This document shows, piece by piece, positions 43,157-58,300 of a stretch of DNA of 64,000 bases. Each line of letters starts with the position of its first letter. Within the stretch, counting starts at the first letter, position 1. The notes below the pieces were generated by a model that saw nothing but the letters and a program-made list of their open reading frames with translations, ran no database searches and was not told the origin of the DNA. Source of the DNA: Thermus hydrothermalis (GTDB taxonomy: Bacteria; Deinococcota; Deinococci; Deinococcales; Thermaceae); assembly GCF_022760925.1 (NCBI RefSeq), contig NZ_JAKTNT010000002.1, positions 62,001 through 126,000 on the forward strand, written 5' to 3'. The position numbers and the translations under genes are program-made.

Positions 43157-44597
43157 CCAGGGCGAAGGGCAGGCCTAGGCCCTTTTCCAAGGCCCGCCGC
43201 GCCCGGGGCAGGGCTTCCGCCACCTCCCGGGCGAGGAGGCCCACCCCCCTTTCCTCCGCTAGGAGGTCCCCGGCGAGGCCGTGGAGGTAGACGGCGAGCC
43301 TTGCGGCGTCAAAGGGGGCAAGCCCCGCCGCCATGAGGGCGGCGATGGCCCCCGAGAGGACATCCCCGGTGCCCCCGGTGGCCAGGGCGGGGTTGCCCGT
43401 GGGGTTCACGGAAAGCCGCTTTCCTTCCGCCACCACCGTGGGGTTTCCCTTGAGGACCACGGTGAGGCCCGTGGCCTCCGCCAGGGCCCGGGCGGCGGCC
43501 AAGGGGTCCTGGGTTACCTCCTCCGGAGGGAGGCCAAGAAGCCTCCCCGCCTCCCCGGCGTGGGGGGTGAGGACCGCCTTGACGCCGGCTTGGCGGTAGA
43601 GGGCCACCACCTCGGGATGAAGCGCATCGGCGTCCAACACCGTGGGCAGGCCCGCCTTTAGGGCCTCCAGGGCCCAGGCCTTCCCCCAAGGCCCCCCGCC
43701 CATGCCCACCGCCAGGGCCTCCACCCGCATGGGGGGAAGGGCTGGGGCGGGCACGGGGTGGAAGACGGCTTCCAGGGGTTCCAGGGGCGTTCCCTCCGGG
43801 ACGGCCAGGTGCACGAGCCCTGCCCCCATGCGGTAGGCCCCCAGGGCGGCGAGGATGGGGGCCCCGGCGTAGCGCAGGGTGTCCCCCCGGTAGCCGCCCA
43901 GCACCCCCACCCGGCCCACGCTCCCCTTGTGGGCGGTGAGGGGGCGCCTGGGGAGGAGGGGCTTTAGGGCCTGGGGGGTCGCCACCTCGGGGAGGTCTTC
44001 CCGCTCCAAGAGGGCCTTTGGCAGGCCGATCTCGGCTAGAAAGAGCTTTCCGCAGGCCTCCCGGTGCAGGAGGTGGGGGGTTTTCAGGGCGGCGAAGGCG
44101 AGGGTGGCCGTGGCCCGCACGTGGGGGGTGAAGGGGAGGCCCGAGGGCAGGTCCAGGGCGAGGACGGGCAGGCTCGAGGCGTTCACCCGCTCCACGAGCC
44201 CGGCGTAGAACCCCTCCAGGGGCCCCTTGAGCCCGGTGCCGAAAAGGGCGTCCACCAACACCTCCCCCGCCCCCCAGGAGGCCTCCTCCAGGGGAAGGAG
44301 GGGAAGGCCCAGGGCCTCCAGGGCCTGGCGCATGAGGAGGGCATCCCCCCCTTGCCCGCTGGCGGCGTGGACCCGCACGGGCACCCCCCCAAGGTGGAGG
44401 TGCCGGGCCAGAGCCAGGCCGTCCCCGCCGTTATTCCCCTTGCCGGCGAGGACCACCGCAGGGGCGTCGCCGAAGAGCTCCCGGTAGACCAAGGCCGCCT
44501 TCATCCCCGCCCACTCCATGAGGAGGAGGGTGGGGTAGCCCATCTCCGCCGCTTTCCCGTCCGCTTCCCGCATGGCCTCGGGGGTGAAAAGCCGCAT
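43152..44597 (-). CDS. nnr: bifunctional NAD(P)H-hydrate epimerase / ADP-dependent dehydratase
   Basis: A 481-residue repair enzyme that restores hydrated NADH and NADPH. The N-terminal YjeF epimerase domain (about 1-200) has LLLMEWAG and VLAGKGNNGGDGLALARHL; the C-terminal ribokinase-like dehydratase domain (about 215-481) has AHKGSVGRVGVLGG, LTPHAGEAGRLLG and the catalytic region NPTGNPALATGGTGDVLSG. The ATG at 44597 is 7 nt after TAGGCT, so it is likely leaderless. It diverges from the sirtuin gene, another NAD-related function. Confidence 0.94.
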   Translation of the reverse strand: MRLFTPEAMREADGKAAEMGYPTLLLMEWAGMKAALVYRELFGDAPAVVLAGKGNNGGDGLALARHLHLGGVPVRVHAASGQGGDALLMRQALEALGLPLLPLEEASWGAGEVLVDALFGTGLKGPLEGFYAGLVERVNASSLPVLALDLPSGLPFTPHVRATATLAFAALKTPHLLHREACGKLFLAEIGLPKALLEREDLPEVATPQALKPLLPRRPLTAHKGSVGRVGVLGGYRGDTLRYAGAPILAALGAYRMGAGLVHLAVPEGTPLEPLEAVFHPVPAPALPPMRVEALAVGMGGGPWGKAWALEALKAGLPTVLDADALHPEVVALYRQAGVKAVLTPHAGEAGRLLGLPPEEVTQDPLAAARALAEATGLTVVLKGNPTVVAEGKRLSVNPTGNPALATGGTGDVLSGAIAALMAAGLAPFDAARLAVYLHGLAGDLLAEERGVGLLAREVAEALPRARRALEKGLGLPFALV

Positions 44598-44604
44598 CCC
44601 CTTT

Positions 44605-44622
44605 AGCCTACCGCGCTAGGAT
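44605..44622. promoter_or_regulatory. divergent -10 boxes for nnr and the sirtuin gene
   Basis: TAGGCT on the minus strand (44610-44605) is 7 nt before the nnr ATG; TAGGAT on the plus strand (44617-44622) is 9 nt before the sirtuin ATG. The starts are 34 nt apart and neither has a good ribosome binding site. Confidence 0.5.
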
Positions 44623-44631
44623 GGGGTGGGG

Positions 44632-45369
44632 ATGGAAAGGCTTTCCGAGGCAAGGAAGCGGCTTTCCGAGGCCAAGCGGGTGGCGGTCCTCACGGGGGCG
44701 GGCATCTCCAAGCCCTCGGGCATCCCCACCTTTCGGGACGCCGAGGGGCTTTGGCGGAACTTCAACCCCCTGGAGTACGCCATCCCCGAGGCCTACGCCC
44801 GGGACCCGGAGAGGGTCTGGGCTTGGTACGCCTGGCGCATCGCCAAGGTGCGGGAGGCCAAGCCCAACCCCGCCCACCACGCCCTGGTGGAGCTGGAGCG
44901 GAGGGTGCTCGCCCGGGGGGGGAGCTTCCTCCTGGTGACCCAGAACGTGGACGGCCTCCACGCCCTGGCGGGGAGCCAGAACCTGGTGGAGCTTCACGGC
45001 AACATCCTCAGGGCCCGGTGCGAGGCGTGTGGAAAGCGTTTTCCCCTCCCCGAGGCCTTCACGCCCCCGCCCTTTTGCCCGGCCTGCGGCCACCGGGCCC
45101 GGCCCGATGTGGTCTGGTTTGGGGAGTTCTTGCCCGAGGGGGCTTGGGAAAGGGCGGAAAGGGCCTTTGCCGAGGCGGACGTGGCCCTGGTGGTGGGCAC
45201 CAGCGCCGAGGTGGAGCCCGCCGCCTCCTTGGGGCGCATCGCCTTCGCCGCCGGGGCCTACCTGGTGGAGGTGAACCCCGAGCCCACCCCCCTCACCCCC
45301 TTGGCCCACCTCTCCTTGCGCCAGGGGGCGGTGGAGGGGCTTGGGGCCTTGGTCTATGGGGAAGGCTAG
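44632..45369 (+). CDS. cobB: NAD-dependent protein deacylase (sirtuin)
   Basis: A 245-residue class III deacetylase. NAD site TGAGISKPSGIPTFR, TQNVDGLH, catalytic His122 in LVELHGN, zinc Cys in CEACGKRF and CPACGHRA, and VVGTSAEVEPAASL are all present. The length fits SIRT5/CobB-like deacylases. A GTG at 44626 is also in frame; the ATG at 44632 is preferred. The end overlaps the next gene by 14 nt. Consumption of NAD and proximity to the NAD(P)HX-repair gene may reflect shared control. Confidence 0.93.
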   Translation: MERLSEARKRLSEAKRVAVLTGAGISKPSGIPTFRDAEGLWRNFNPLEYAIPEAYARDPERVWAWYAWRIAKVREAKPNPAHHALVELERRVLARGGSFLLVTQNVDGLHALAGSQNLVELHGNILRARCEACGKRFPLPEAFTPPPFCPACGHRARPDVVWFGEFLPEGAWERAERAFAEADVALVVGTSAEVEPAASLGRIAFAAGAYLVEVNPEPTPLTPLAHLSLRQGAVEGLGALVYGEG

Positions 45370-45874
45370 CCTGCGCCTCCTCGCCGACCTCTGCACCCTG
45401 GGCCGGGGTGGGGTGGTCCTCCTCCTCTTGGGAAGGGTGGGGGAGGGGCCGGAGGCCTTGGAGGGGGTGGTGTACCTCCTCCTTCTGGGCTGGACCCTGG
45501 ACGTTCTGGACGGGGTTTTGGCCCGGGCCTCGAGGCGGCCTTCCCCCCTTGCCCTCTGGGACTACCCCCTGGACGCCGGCCTCGCCTGGGCGGGCTTCGC
45601 CTACCTGGTGGGGGCGGGCCTGGTGCCCGTGGGCCTGGGCCTTTCCTGGATGGTCCTGGCCCTCACCCTTCTCCTCCGTTACCCCCACAAGAGCCTCTCC
45701 ATGCTCCTCCAGGTGCCCGCCACCTTCGCCCCCTTTTACTTCGCCGCCTCCCTCGCCCCCGAGGCCTTCCGCATGGCCTTGCTCTGGGGCCTTTTGGCCC
45801 TCCTTCTGGACGGGCGGCGCTTCCTTGGGGTGGTGCGGGAGTTCCTGGAGGGGTTCGGCGCTAGGGCCGCCTAG
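45356..45874 (+). CDS. CDP-alcohol phosphatidyltransferase-like membrane protein
   Basis: A 172-residue protein with about five hydrophobic helices. LDVLDGVLARASRR matches the first half of the CDP-alcohol phosphotransferase motif D-x2-DG-x2-AR, and WDYPLDAG supplies the two later Asps, but the conserved Gly between them is missing. It could transfer a phosphoalcohol from CDP-diacylglycerol or be a relative with changed chemistry. The ATG at 45356 lies within the sirtuin gene. The stop interlocks with thiP. Confidence 0.72.
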   Translation: MGKASLRLLADLCTLGRGGVVLLLLGRVGEGPEALEGVVYLLLLGWTLDVLDGVLARASRRPSPLALWDYPLDAGLAWAGFAYLVGAGLVPVGLGLSWMVLALTLLLRYPHKSLSMLLQVPATFAPFYFAASLAPEAFRMALLWGLLALLLDGRRFLGVVREFLEGFGARAA

Positions 45875-47355
45875 CCCACCCTGCCCCGCCCCCGGTCCAG
45901 GAGGTAGAAGAGAAGCCCGGAGAGGAGGGCGAGGAGGGCCGCCATGGCCAGGGCCTCCCGGAAAGGCCCTTCCCCAGGCCGGCCCAGGCGCTCGTAGATG
46001 GCGAGGGTAAGGGTGGTCCACTCGGGCCGCCAAAGCACCAGGCTCGCCCCGAACTCCCCCAGGATGGCGGCGAGGGCCAGGGCTACCCCGGAGGCCAGGG
46101 CGGGGCGGAGGAGGGGAAGCTCCACCCTTAGAAAGGCGCGGAAGGGGGTGGCCCCTAGCGTCCTCGCCGCCTCCAGAAGGCTTGGGGGGAGGCTTCGTAG
46201 GGCAGGGAGGAGGGCCCGGGCCAGGAGGGGGTAGGCGAGGAGGGCGTAAGCGGTGAGGAGGAGGGCCAAAGAGCCCCGAAGGCCCGGGTAGGCCACCAGG
46301 TAGCCAAGCCCCACCGCCACCGGGCTCACCATGAGGGGAAGGAGGCCCAGGAGGTCCCAAAACCCGCTCCGCCTCGCCGCCACCCCGTAGGCCACCCCTA
46401 GGGGCAAGGCCAGGAGGAGGGCGAGGAGGCTAAAGCGCAGGGTGTTCTCCAGGGCCAGGGAAAGGGGGGTGAAGTCCTCCGAGGCCCAGGCGGCACGGAG
46501 GGCCAGGGGGCTTGCCTGGAGGAAAAGGGCGAGAAGGGGGGCGTAGAGGAGGAGGAAGAAGGCCCCAAGCCCCACGGGATAAGCCCAGGAGGCGGTGGGG
46601 AGGAGGGGGCCTGGGGCGAGGGGGTAGGCCCGCAGGCGCAGGTAGAGGAAGACCGCCAGGGCCAGGGTGAAAAGCTGCCAGGCCATGAGGGCGGCCGCCT
46701 CGGGGAAGGCCAGGCGGTGGGCCAGGAGGGTGTAGACCTCCACCTCGAGGGTGGCGTGCCGAGGCCCCCCCAGGAGGAGGGGCACCCCGAAGGCGGAGAA
46801 GGTGTAGAGGAAGACGAGGAGCCCCGCTCCCCCCAGGGCGGGGAGGAGGAGGGGAAGCCCCACCCTTAGGAAGGCGCGAAAAGGAGTGGCCCCCAACGTC
46901 CTCGCCGCCGCCAGGGGCCCCTCGAGGCCCAAGGCCACCGGCAGCAAGACCCTTAGGGCAAGCCCCAGGTTGTAGAAGACCGCCGCCAGGAGGAGGAGGG
47001 CGAAGGTGCCGTAGAGGTCCACCCCCAAGACCCCCCGGGGGCCTAGGAGGGCCAAAAACCCCAGGGCCACCACCGGGGTGGGGAGGACGAAGGGGAGGGT
47101 GGAAAGGGAAAGGAAAAAGGCCCTTAGGGGAAAGCGCCGCCGGAAAAGGAAGGCCAAGGGGAGGGCGAGGGTGAGGGTGAGGAGGGCCGAGGCCAGGCCG
47201 TACCCCAGGCTAAACCGGTAGCGTTCCCAGTAATAGGGGTTGGTCCAGGCGCTCCAAAACCCCTCCCCCAGGCCCAGAAGGAGGACCCGGAAGAGGGGGT
47301 AGAGGAGGGCGAAGCCCAGGAAAAGGAGGACCACCCCCCCGGGGAGCCGCGCCAT
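45871..47355 (-). CDS. thiP: thiamine ABC transporter permease
   Basis: A 494-residue protein with about 12 membrane helices in two fused permease halves, as in ThiP and iron-type importers. Each half has the cytoplasmic ATPase-contact loop beginning AARTLGATPFRAFLRV and ending LPLL-PAL, nearly identical between halves. It follows thiB after 3 nt, under the TPP riboswitch, which supports thiamine or a precursor as substrate. No ATPase gene is adjacent; the candidate lies at 21 kb. Confidence 0.9.
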   Translation of the reverse strand: MARLPGGVVLLFLGFALLYPLFRVLLLGLGEGFWSAWTNPYYWERYRFSLGYGLASALLTLTLALPLAFLFRRRFPLRAFFLSLSTLPFVLPTPVVALGFLALLGPRGVLGVDLYGTFALLLLAAVFYNLGLALRVLLPVALGLEGPLAAARTLGATPFRAFLRVGLPLLLPALGGAGLLVFLYTFSAFGVPLLLGGPRHATLEVEVYTLLAHRLAFPEAAALMAWQLFTLALAVFLYLRLRAYPLAPGPLLPTASWAYPVGLGAFFLLLYAPLLALFLQASPLALRAAWASEDFTPLSLALENTLRFSLLALLLALPLGVAYGVAARRSGFWDLLGLLPLMVSPVAVGLGYLVAYPGLRGSLALLLTAYALLAYPLLARALLPALRSLPPSLLEAARTLGATPFRAFLRVELPLLRPALASGVALALAAILGEFGASLVLWRPEWTTLTLAIYERLGRPGEGPFREALAMAALLALLSGLLFYLLDRGRGRVG

Positions 47356-47358
47356 CCC

Positions 47359-48393
47359 TTAGCGCCGCCCCCGGCGCACCGCCTCCGGGCTTTGCCCCTG
47401 GAGGACCACCTTGGTCCACTCCTCAATCCAGCGCTCCCGGTTCTCCGCCATGCGCTTGGGATCTAACCGGACGCTGCCTACAGGTTCCGGGGCGAAGCGG
47501 AAGACCTCGGGGAGCCTGGCGTCCCGCCGGGCGGGGTACATCCACATCTCCGTGGGGATGTTCTCCTGTACGGGGCGGGAGAGGAGCCAGTCCACAAGCT
47601 TTTTGGCCCCCTCCAGGTTCCTGGTGCCCTTCAGGATGCCCACGAACTCCACCTGGAAGAAGGCGAGCTCGGGGAAGAGGTTCCCCGTGGGGGGCTCTTG
47701 GTACTTGCCCTCGGAGTAATAGACCTCGGCGGCGGGGCTTGTGGTGTAGGAGACCACGATGGGCCTGTCCCCCTTGTACAGGGTGAAGTGGGTGTAGTAG
47801 GCCTCGCTCCAGCCCTTGGCCACCCGCACCCCGCCGTCCCTAAGCCTGGCCCAGAAGTCCAGGTAGCCGTCCTCGCCGAAGCGGGCCACGGTGGCCATGA
47901 GGAAGGCCAGGCCCGGGGAGCTGGTGGCGGGGTTCTGCACGGCGAGGAGCCGGGCGTACTCGGGCCTTGCCAGGTCCTCGGGCCCCTTGGGCAGGGGCCT
48001 ATTCTGGAAGTAGGCCTTGTCGTAGTTCAGGCTCACCCAGCCGTAGTCCACGGGGAGGGCCCGGAAGGTGGGGTCCAGGAGCAGGGTGGCCTTGAGGTTC
48101 CTAATCTCCGGGCTCCGGTAGGGGAGGAGGATGTCCGCCTCGAGGGCCCGGGAAAGAAACGTGTTGTCAAAGCCGTAGAGCACGTCGGCGATGGGGGCGT
48201 TCTTGGTGAGGATGGCCCGGTTCAGGGTCTCCCCGGCATCCCCCGCCTTGAGGATGCGAAGCTTGAGGCCCGTTTCCCGCTCAAACTGGGCGACGAGGCC
48301 CTTGTCCAGGGAGAAGCTTTGGTGGGTGAGGAGCGTGACCTCTTGGGCCAGGCCGAAGGCCAAAAGCAGAAGGAGCGCCAAGGCTTTCCGCAT
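47359..48393 (-). CDS. thiB: thiamine-binding periplasmic protein
   Basis: A 344-residue binding protein with a signal peptide ending at LLAFGLAQ and a type II periplasmic fold: VTLLTHQSFSLDKGLVAQFE, LYGFDNTFLSRALE and PVDYGWVSLNYDK are typical of ThiB. Near residue 200, KGWSEAYYTHFTLY and VVSYTTSPAAE form the ligand cleft with several aromatic residues. The ATG at 48393 follows AAGGAGGGG; the six codons upstream of it belong to the riboswitch leader. Control by TPP is strongly implied. Confidence 0.93.
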   Translation of the reverse strand: MRKALALLLLLAFGLAQEVTLLTHQSFSLDKGLVAQFERETGLKLRILKAGDAGETLNRAILTKNAPIADVLYGFDNTFLSRALEADILLPYRSPEIRNLKATLLLDPTFRALPVDYGWVSLNYDKAYFQNRPLPKGPEDLARPEYARLLAVQNPATSSPGLAFLMATVARFGEDGYLDFWARLRDGGVRVAKGWSEAYYTHFTLYKGDRPIVVSYTTSPAAEVYYSEGKYQEPPTGNLFPELAFFQVEFVGILKGTRNLEGAKKLVDWLLSRPVQENIPTEMWMYPARRDARLPEVFRFAPEPVGSVRLDPKRMAENRERWIEEWTKVVLQGQSPEAVRRGRR

Positions 48394-48397
48394 AAAA

Positions 48398-48420
48398 CCC
48401 CTCCTTGTCACCGGGAGGGG
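48398..48420 (-). promoter_or_regulatory. Shine-Dalgarno-sequestering hairpin (riboswitch expression platform)
   Basis: CCCCTCC (48420-48414) pairs perfectly with GGAGGGG (48404-48398), the ribosome binding site of thiB, with a 9-nt loop that contains a second GGTGAC. It lies directly after the TPP aptamer and points to translational control. Confidence 0.65.
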
Positions 48421-48423
48421 CCC

Positions 48424-48502
48424 GTCACCTTCCCTACGCCGGCATTACCCGGATCAGGTTCCAAGGGTATTTCTCAGCCCCTTTTGGGGCACCCCCGGTG
48501 AC
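48424..48502 (-). promoter_or_regulatory. TPP riboswitch (THI element)
   Basis: The minus strand holds the conserved core: GGGGCTGAGAAATACCC, then GAACCTGATCCGGGTAATGC and CGTAGGGAAGG. P1 is GTCACC (48502-48497) with GGTGAC (48429-48424). The aptamer binds thiamine pyrophosphate and should switch off thiB-thiP when TPP is plentiful. Confidence 0.96.
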
Positions 48503-48508
48503 GCCCTT

Positions 48509-48514
48509 AGTCTA
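48509..48514 (-). promoter_or_regulatory. -10 box TAGACT for the thiB leader, containing a stop codon
   Basis: TAGACT places the start site near 48502, exactly where the TPP aptamer begins. Its first three bases are the TAG stop codon of the upstream hydrolase gene. Confidence 0.5.
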
Positions 48515-49360
48515 CCACCCTTGGGGGGCGAGGACCTGGGCGAGGGCGGCGCGGAAGGCCTCGCCGAAGGCCTCGGGGGCGTCTATCCAGGGGTAGTGCC
48601 CGGCTCCCGGCACCACGCGGATGGGCGCCCTAAGGCGCTCCGCCACCTCCTCGGCGTAGGGGTAGCTGGTGCCGTCCCGCTCCCCCACCACCACCGCCAG
48701 GGCTTTGGAGGAGGGGGTGAGGTAGGGGGTGTAGTCCAGGCGCCAAAGCCCGTTCCGCAGGAAGGCCAGGGCGGGGGTGTCGGGCCCGAGGATCCCCGAG
48801 CCCTCCGCCAGCCACTCGTACTCCATGCGCCCCCTGGGGCTTGGGAACATGAGCCGGTCAAAGAGGAGCTTGGGCTCGGCCTTTTCCAGGGCGGCCTTGA
48901 GGTTTTCCTCGGGGTCTTCCCCTGGGGTGAGGCCCGCCGCCTCCGCCAGGCGGGCGGCAAGCCAAGGGAAGCTCACCCAAGGCCCAAGGAGCAGGGCGCC
49001 TTCCGCCTCGGGGTAGCGGCGGAGGACCTCCAGGGCCACCACCGCCCCGAAGCCGTGGGCCAGGAGGCCGAACCGCTCAATCCCCAAAGCCTCGGCCAGG
49101 GCCAGGGTGTCCTCCACCAAGGCGTCAACGGTGAAGAGCCTGGGGTCTTGGGGAAGCTCCAGGCTCCGCCCCGAGCCCCGCTGGTCAAAGTAGACCACGC
49201 GGAAGCCTTCCAGGTAGTCCTGGAGCCCTTCCCGGAGGACGTAGGCGTTGCCCCCGGGGCCCCCGTGGAGGACCAAGAGGGCGGGGGCGTGCTCGTCCCC
49301 CACGTCCTCCACGTAAAGCTCCGCCTCCCCTACGGGGATGTAGCCGATTTCTTCCCGCAT
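48512..49360 (-). CDS. alpha/beta hydrolase of the proline iminopeptidase type without nucleophile Ser
   Basis: A 282-residue alpha/beta hydrolase. VLHGGPGGNAYVL and VVYFDQRGSGRS match the oxyanion and DQRGxGRS signatures of proline iminopeptidases; GERDGTSYPY and PGAGHYPWIDAP give the acid and His. The nucleophile elbow, usually GGSWGS, reads AHGFGA: Gly103 replaces Ser. T. thermophilus has a very similar protein as I recall. It is therefore probably not a peptidase but a binding protein or an enzyme with other chemistry. It overlaps the small upstream gene by 31 nt. Confidence 0.83.
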   Translation of the reverse strand: MREEIGYIPVGEAELYVEDVGDEHAPALLVLHGGPGGNAYVLREGLQDYLEGFRVVYFDQRGSGRSLELPQDPRLFTVDALVEDTLALAEALGIERFGLLAHGFGAVVALEVLRRYPEAEGALLLGPWVSFPWLAARLAEAAGLTPGEDPEENLKAALEKAEPKLLFDRLMFPSPRGRMEYEWLAEGSGILGPDTPALAFLRNGLWRLDYTPYLTPSSKALAVVVGERDGTSYPYAEEVAERLRAPIRVVPGAGHYPWIDAPEAFGEAFRAALAQVLAPQGW

Positions 49361-49569
49361 CCCCTATAGACTACCCCATCCTCCAGGGTAAAGGCCCAGA
49401 CCCGAGCCCCCGGGAGGCCTTCCGCCAGGGCCTGGGCCTCCTCCGAGGCCCCGAAGACCTCCAGGAGAAAGACCCCTTCCCCCGCCAGGAGCCAGTAAGG
49501 GTGGGGAAGCTTCTGGGCCAGGGCCTCCAGGGCCTTCCGGTCCTTGGCCTCCACGAAAAGCACCCTCAT
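49330..49569 (-). CDS. small uncharacterised protein between aldolase and hydrolase genes
   Basis: A 79-residue protein beginning MRVLFVEAKDRKALEALA with a ferredoxin-like pattern of strands and helices (VFLLEVFGASEEAQALAEGL). It has one Cys near the C-terminus (YRGCGKK). No family is recognised. The ATG at 49569 overlaps the aldolase stop (ATGA), and its end overlaps the hydrolase start by 31 nt, so the three genes are coupled. Confidence 0.6.
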   Translation of the reverse strand: MRVLFVEAKDRKALEALAQKLPHPYWLLAGEGVFLLEVFGASEEAQALAEGLPGARVWAFTLEDGVVYRGCGKKSATSP

Positions 49570-50144
49570 CCCTTCCCCCAAAGCCGATGGTAAAGGAGGA
49601 CCTCGGCGCTTTCCTCCAGGGTGGTGAGGAGGCTATAGGCCTCTAGAAGGGCCTCTTCCGGCTTCTCCTTGGTTCCCTTGGCGAAGGCCCCGTGCCCCTT
49701 GAGGAGGCAGACGGGGTGGTCCCGCAGGGCCTCGGCCACCGCTAGGGCCGCCTCTTCCGTGGCGGAGGTGGTCTTGGGGGAGAGGACGGGGACCTCCTTG
49801 AGGTAGATCTGGCCCTCGAGGTCCAGGGGCACAAGTCTTTCCAAGCTTAAGGAAAGGGCCACCGCCACCCGAGGGTGGGCGTGGGCCAGGGCCACGGCGT
49901 CCGTGCGCCGGTAGACCTCGCGGTGGATGATGCTCTCCACGCTGGCGCCCGGGGGAAAGGGGCCCTCCAGGGGCACCTCCACGAGGTCCTCCGGGGTAAG
50001 CCGCGCCTTCTGCACCCCGCTTTTGGTGATGAGGAAGCCCTCCTTGGTGCGGGCGGAAAAGTTGCCGGCGGTGGCGGAGATGAGGCGCTGGGCGAAGAGG
50101 TCTTCCCCCACTTGGCGGAAGGCGGTGTAGAGCCTAGCCAGCAT
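49566..50144 (-). CDS. class II aldolase/adducin family protein
   Basis: A 192-residue zinc aldolase of the L-fuculose-1-phosphate aldolase/methylthioribulose dehydratase group. The phosphate and zinc sites are visible: ISATAGNFSAR, TKSGVQ, ESIIHREVY, AHAHPRVAVA (His-x-His) and KGHGAFAKG (third His). Substrate cannot be fixed; the short length fits fuculose aldolase. The ATG at 50144 is 6 nt after CATAAT, so it is likely leaderless, and it begins just after the rpoC terminator. Confidence 0.83.
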   Translation of the reverse strand: MLARLYTAFRQVGEDLFAQRLISATAGNFSARTKEGFLITKSGVQKARLTPEDLVEVPLEGPFPPGASVESIIHREVYRRTDAVALAHAHPRVAVALSLSLERLVPLDLEGQIYLKEVPVLSPKTTSATEEAALAVAEALRDHPVCLLKGHGAFAKGTKEKPEEALLEAYSLLTTLEESAEVLLYHRLWGKG

Positions 50145-50150
50145 GGCCCC

Positions 50151-50156
50151 ATTATG
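50151..50156 (-). promoter_or_regulatory. -10 box CATAAT for the aldolase gene
   Basis: CATAAT lies between the rpoC terminator and the ATG, with GGGGCC as the 6-nt spacer, and no ribosome binding site. Confidence 0.5.
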
Positions 50157-50160
50157 CGGG

Positions 50161-50187
50161 AAAAGGCGGCGGGAAAGCCCCGCCGCC
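50161..50187 (-). terminator. intrinsic terminator after rpoC
   Basis: GGCGGCGGG and CCCGCCGCC form a 9-bp stem with a 5-nt loop, followed by TTTT on the minus strand, 14 nt past the rpoC stop. Confidence 0.8.
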
Positions 50188-50201
50188 CCATAAGCCCGTC
50201 C

Positions 50202-54776
<4,575 letters not shown>

Positions 54777-54787
54777 CTTTCCTCCAG

Positions 54788-58144
<3,357 letters not shown>

Positions 58145-58197
58145 GCGTCACCTCAAAGGGGTAAGCGGGCCGCCCGAGGTAAGCTAACAGGGTTCTT

Positions 58198-58221
58198 CCG
58201 CAAGGGGAGCGCCCCTTGCGG
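58198..58221 (-). promoter_or_regulatory. rpoB leader hairpin 2
   Basis: CCGCAAGGGG and CCCCTTGCGG form a perfect 10-bp stem with a 4-nt loop in the leader of rpoBC. No U tract follows, so it is an unlikely terminator and a candidate binding or processing site. Confidence 0.55.
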
Positions 58222-58236
58222 TGGCTGGTTCTTACC

Positions 58237-58264
58237 GTGCTCCCTTGGCCCGACCAAAGAGCAC
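58237..58264 (-). promoter_or_regulatory. rpoB leader hairpin 1 at the transcript 5-prime end
   Basis: GTGCTC and GAGCAC close a hairpin whose inner part pairs TTGG with CCAA. It begins at or next to the start site predicted from the promoter at 58272-58300. Confidence 0.5.
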
Positions 58265-58271
58265 AAACTCT

Positions 58272-58300
58272 ACCTTACCCCAAAAGCACTTTCCCGTCAA
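58272..58300 (-). promoter_or_regulatory. promoter for rpoBC
   Basis: TTGACG (58300-58295), 17-nt spacer, TAAGGT (58277-58272); a second -10-like TAGAGT follows at 58272-58267. The promoter lies in the gap after aspS2, and its -35 box falls inside the aspS2 terminator hairpin. Confidence 0.7.

Noticed and set aside
44751-46010. A 419-codon plus-strand frame across the sirtuin and the following gene
   Set aside because: Out of phase with two well-supported genes; its product is Gly/Pro/Arg-rich noise.
45871-47355. ThiP as a ferric iron permease
   Set aside because: The architecture is shared, but direct cotranscription with thiB behind a TPP riboswitch favours thiamine.
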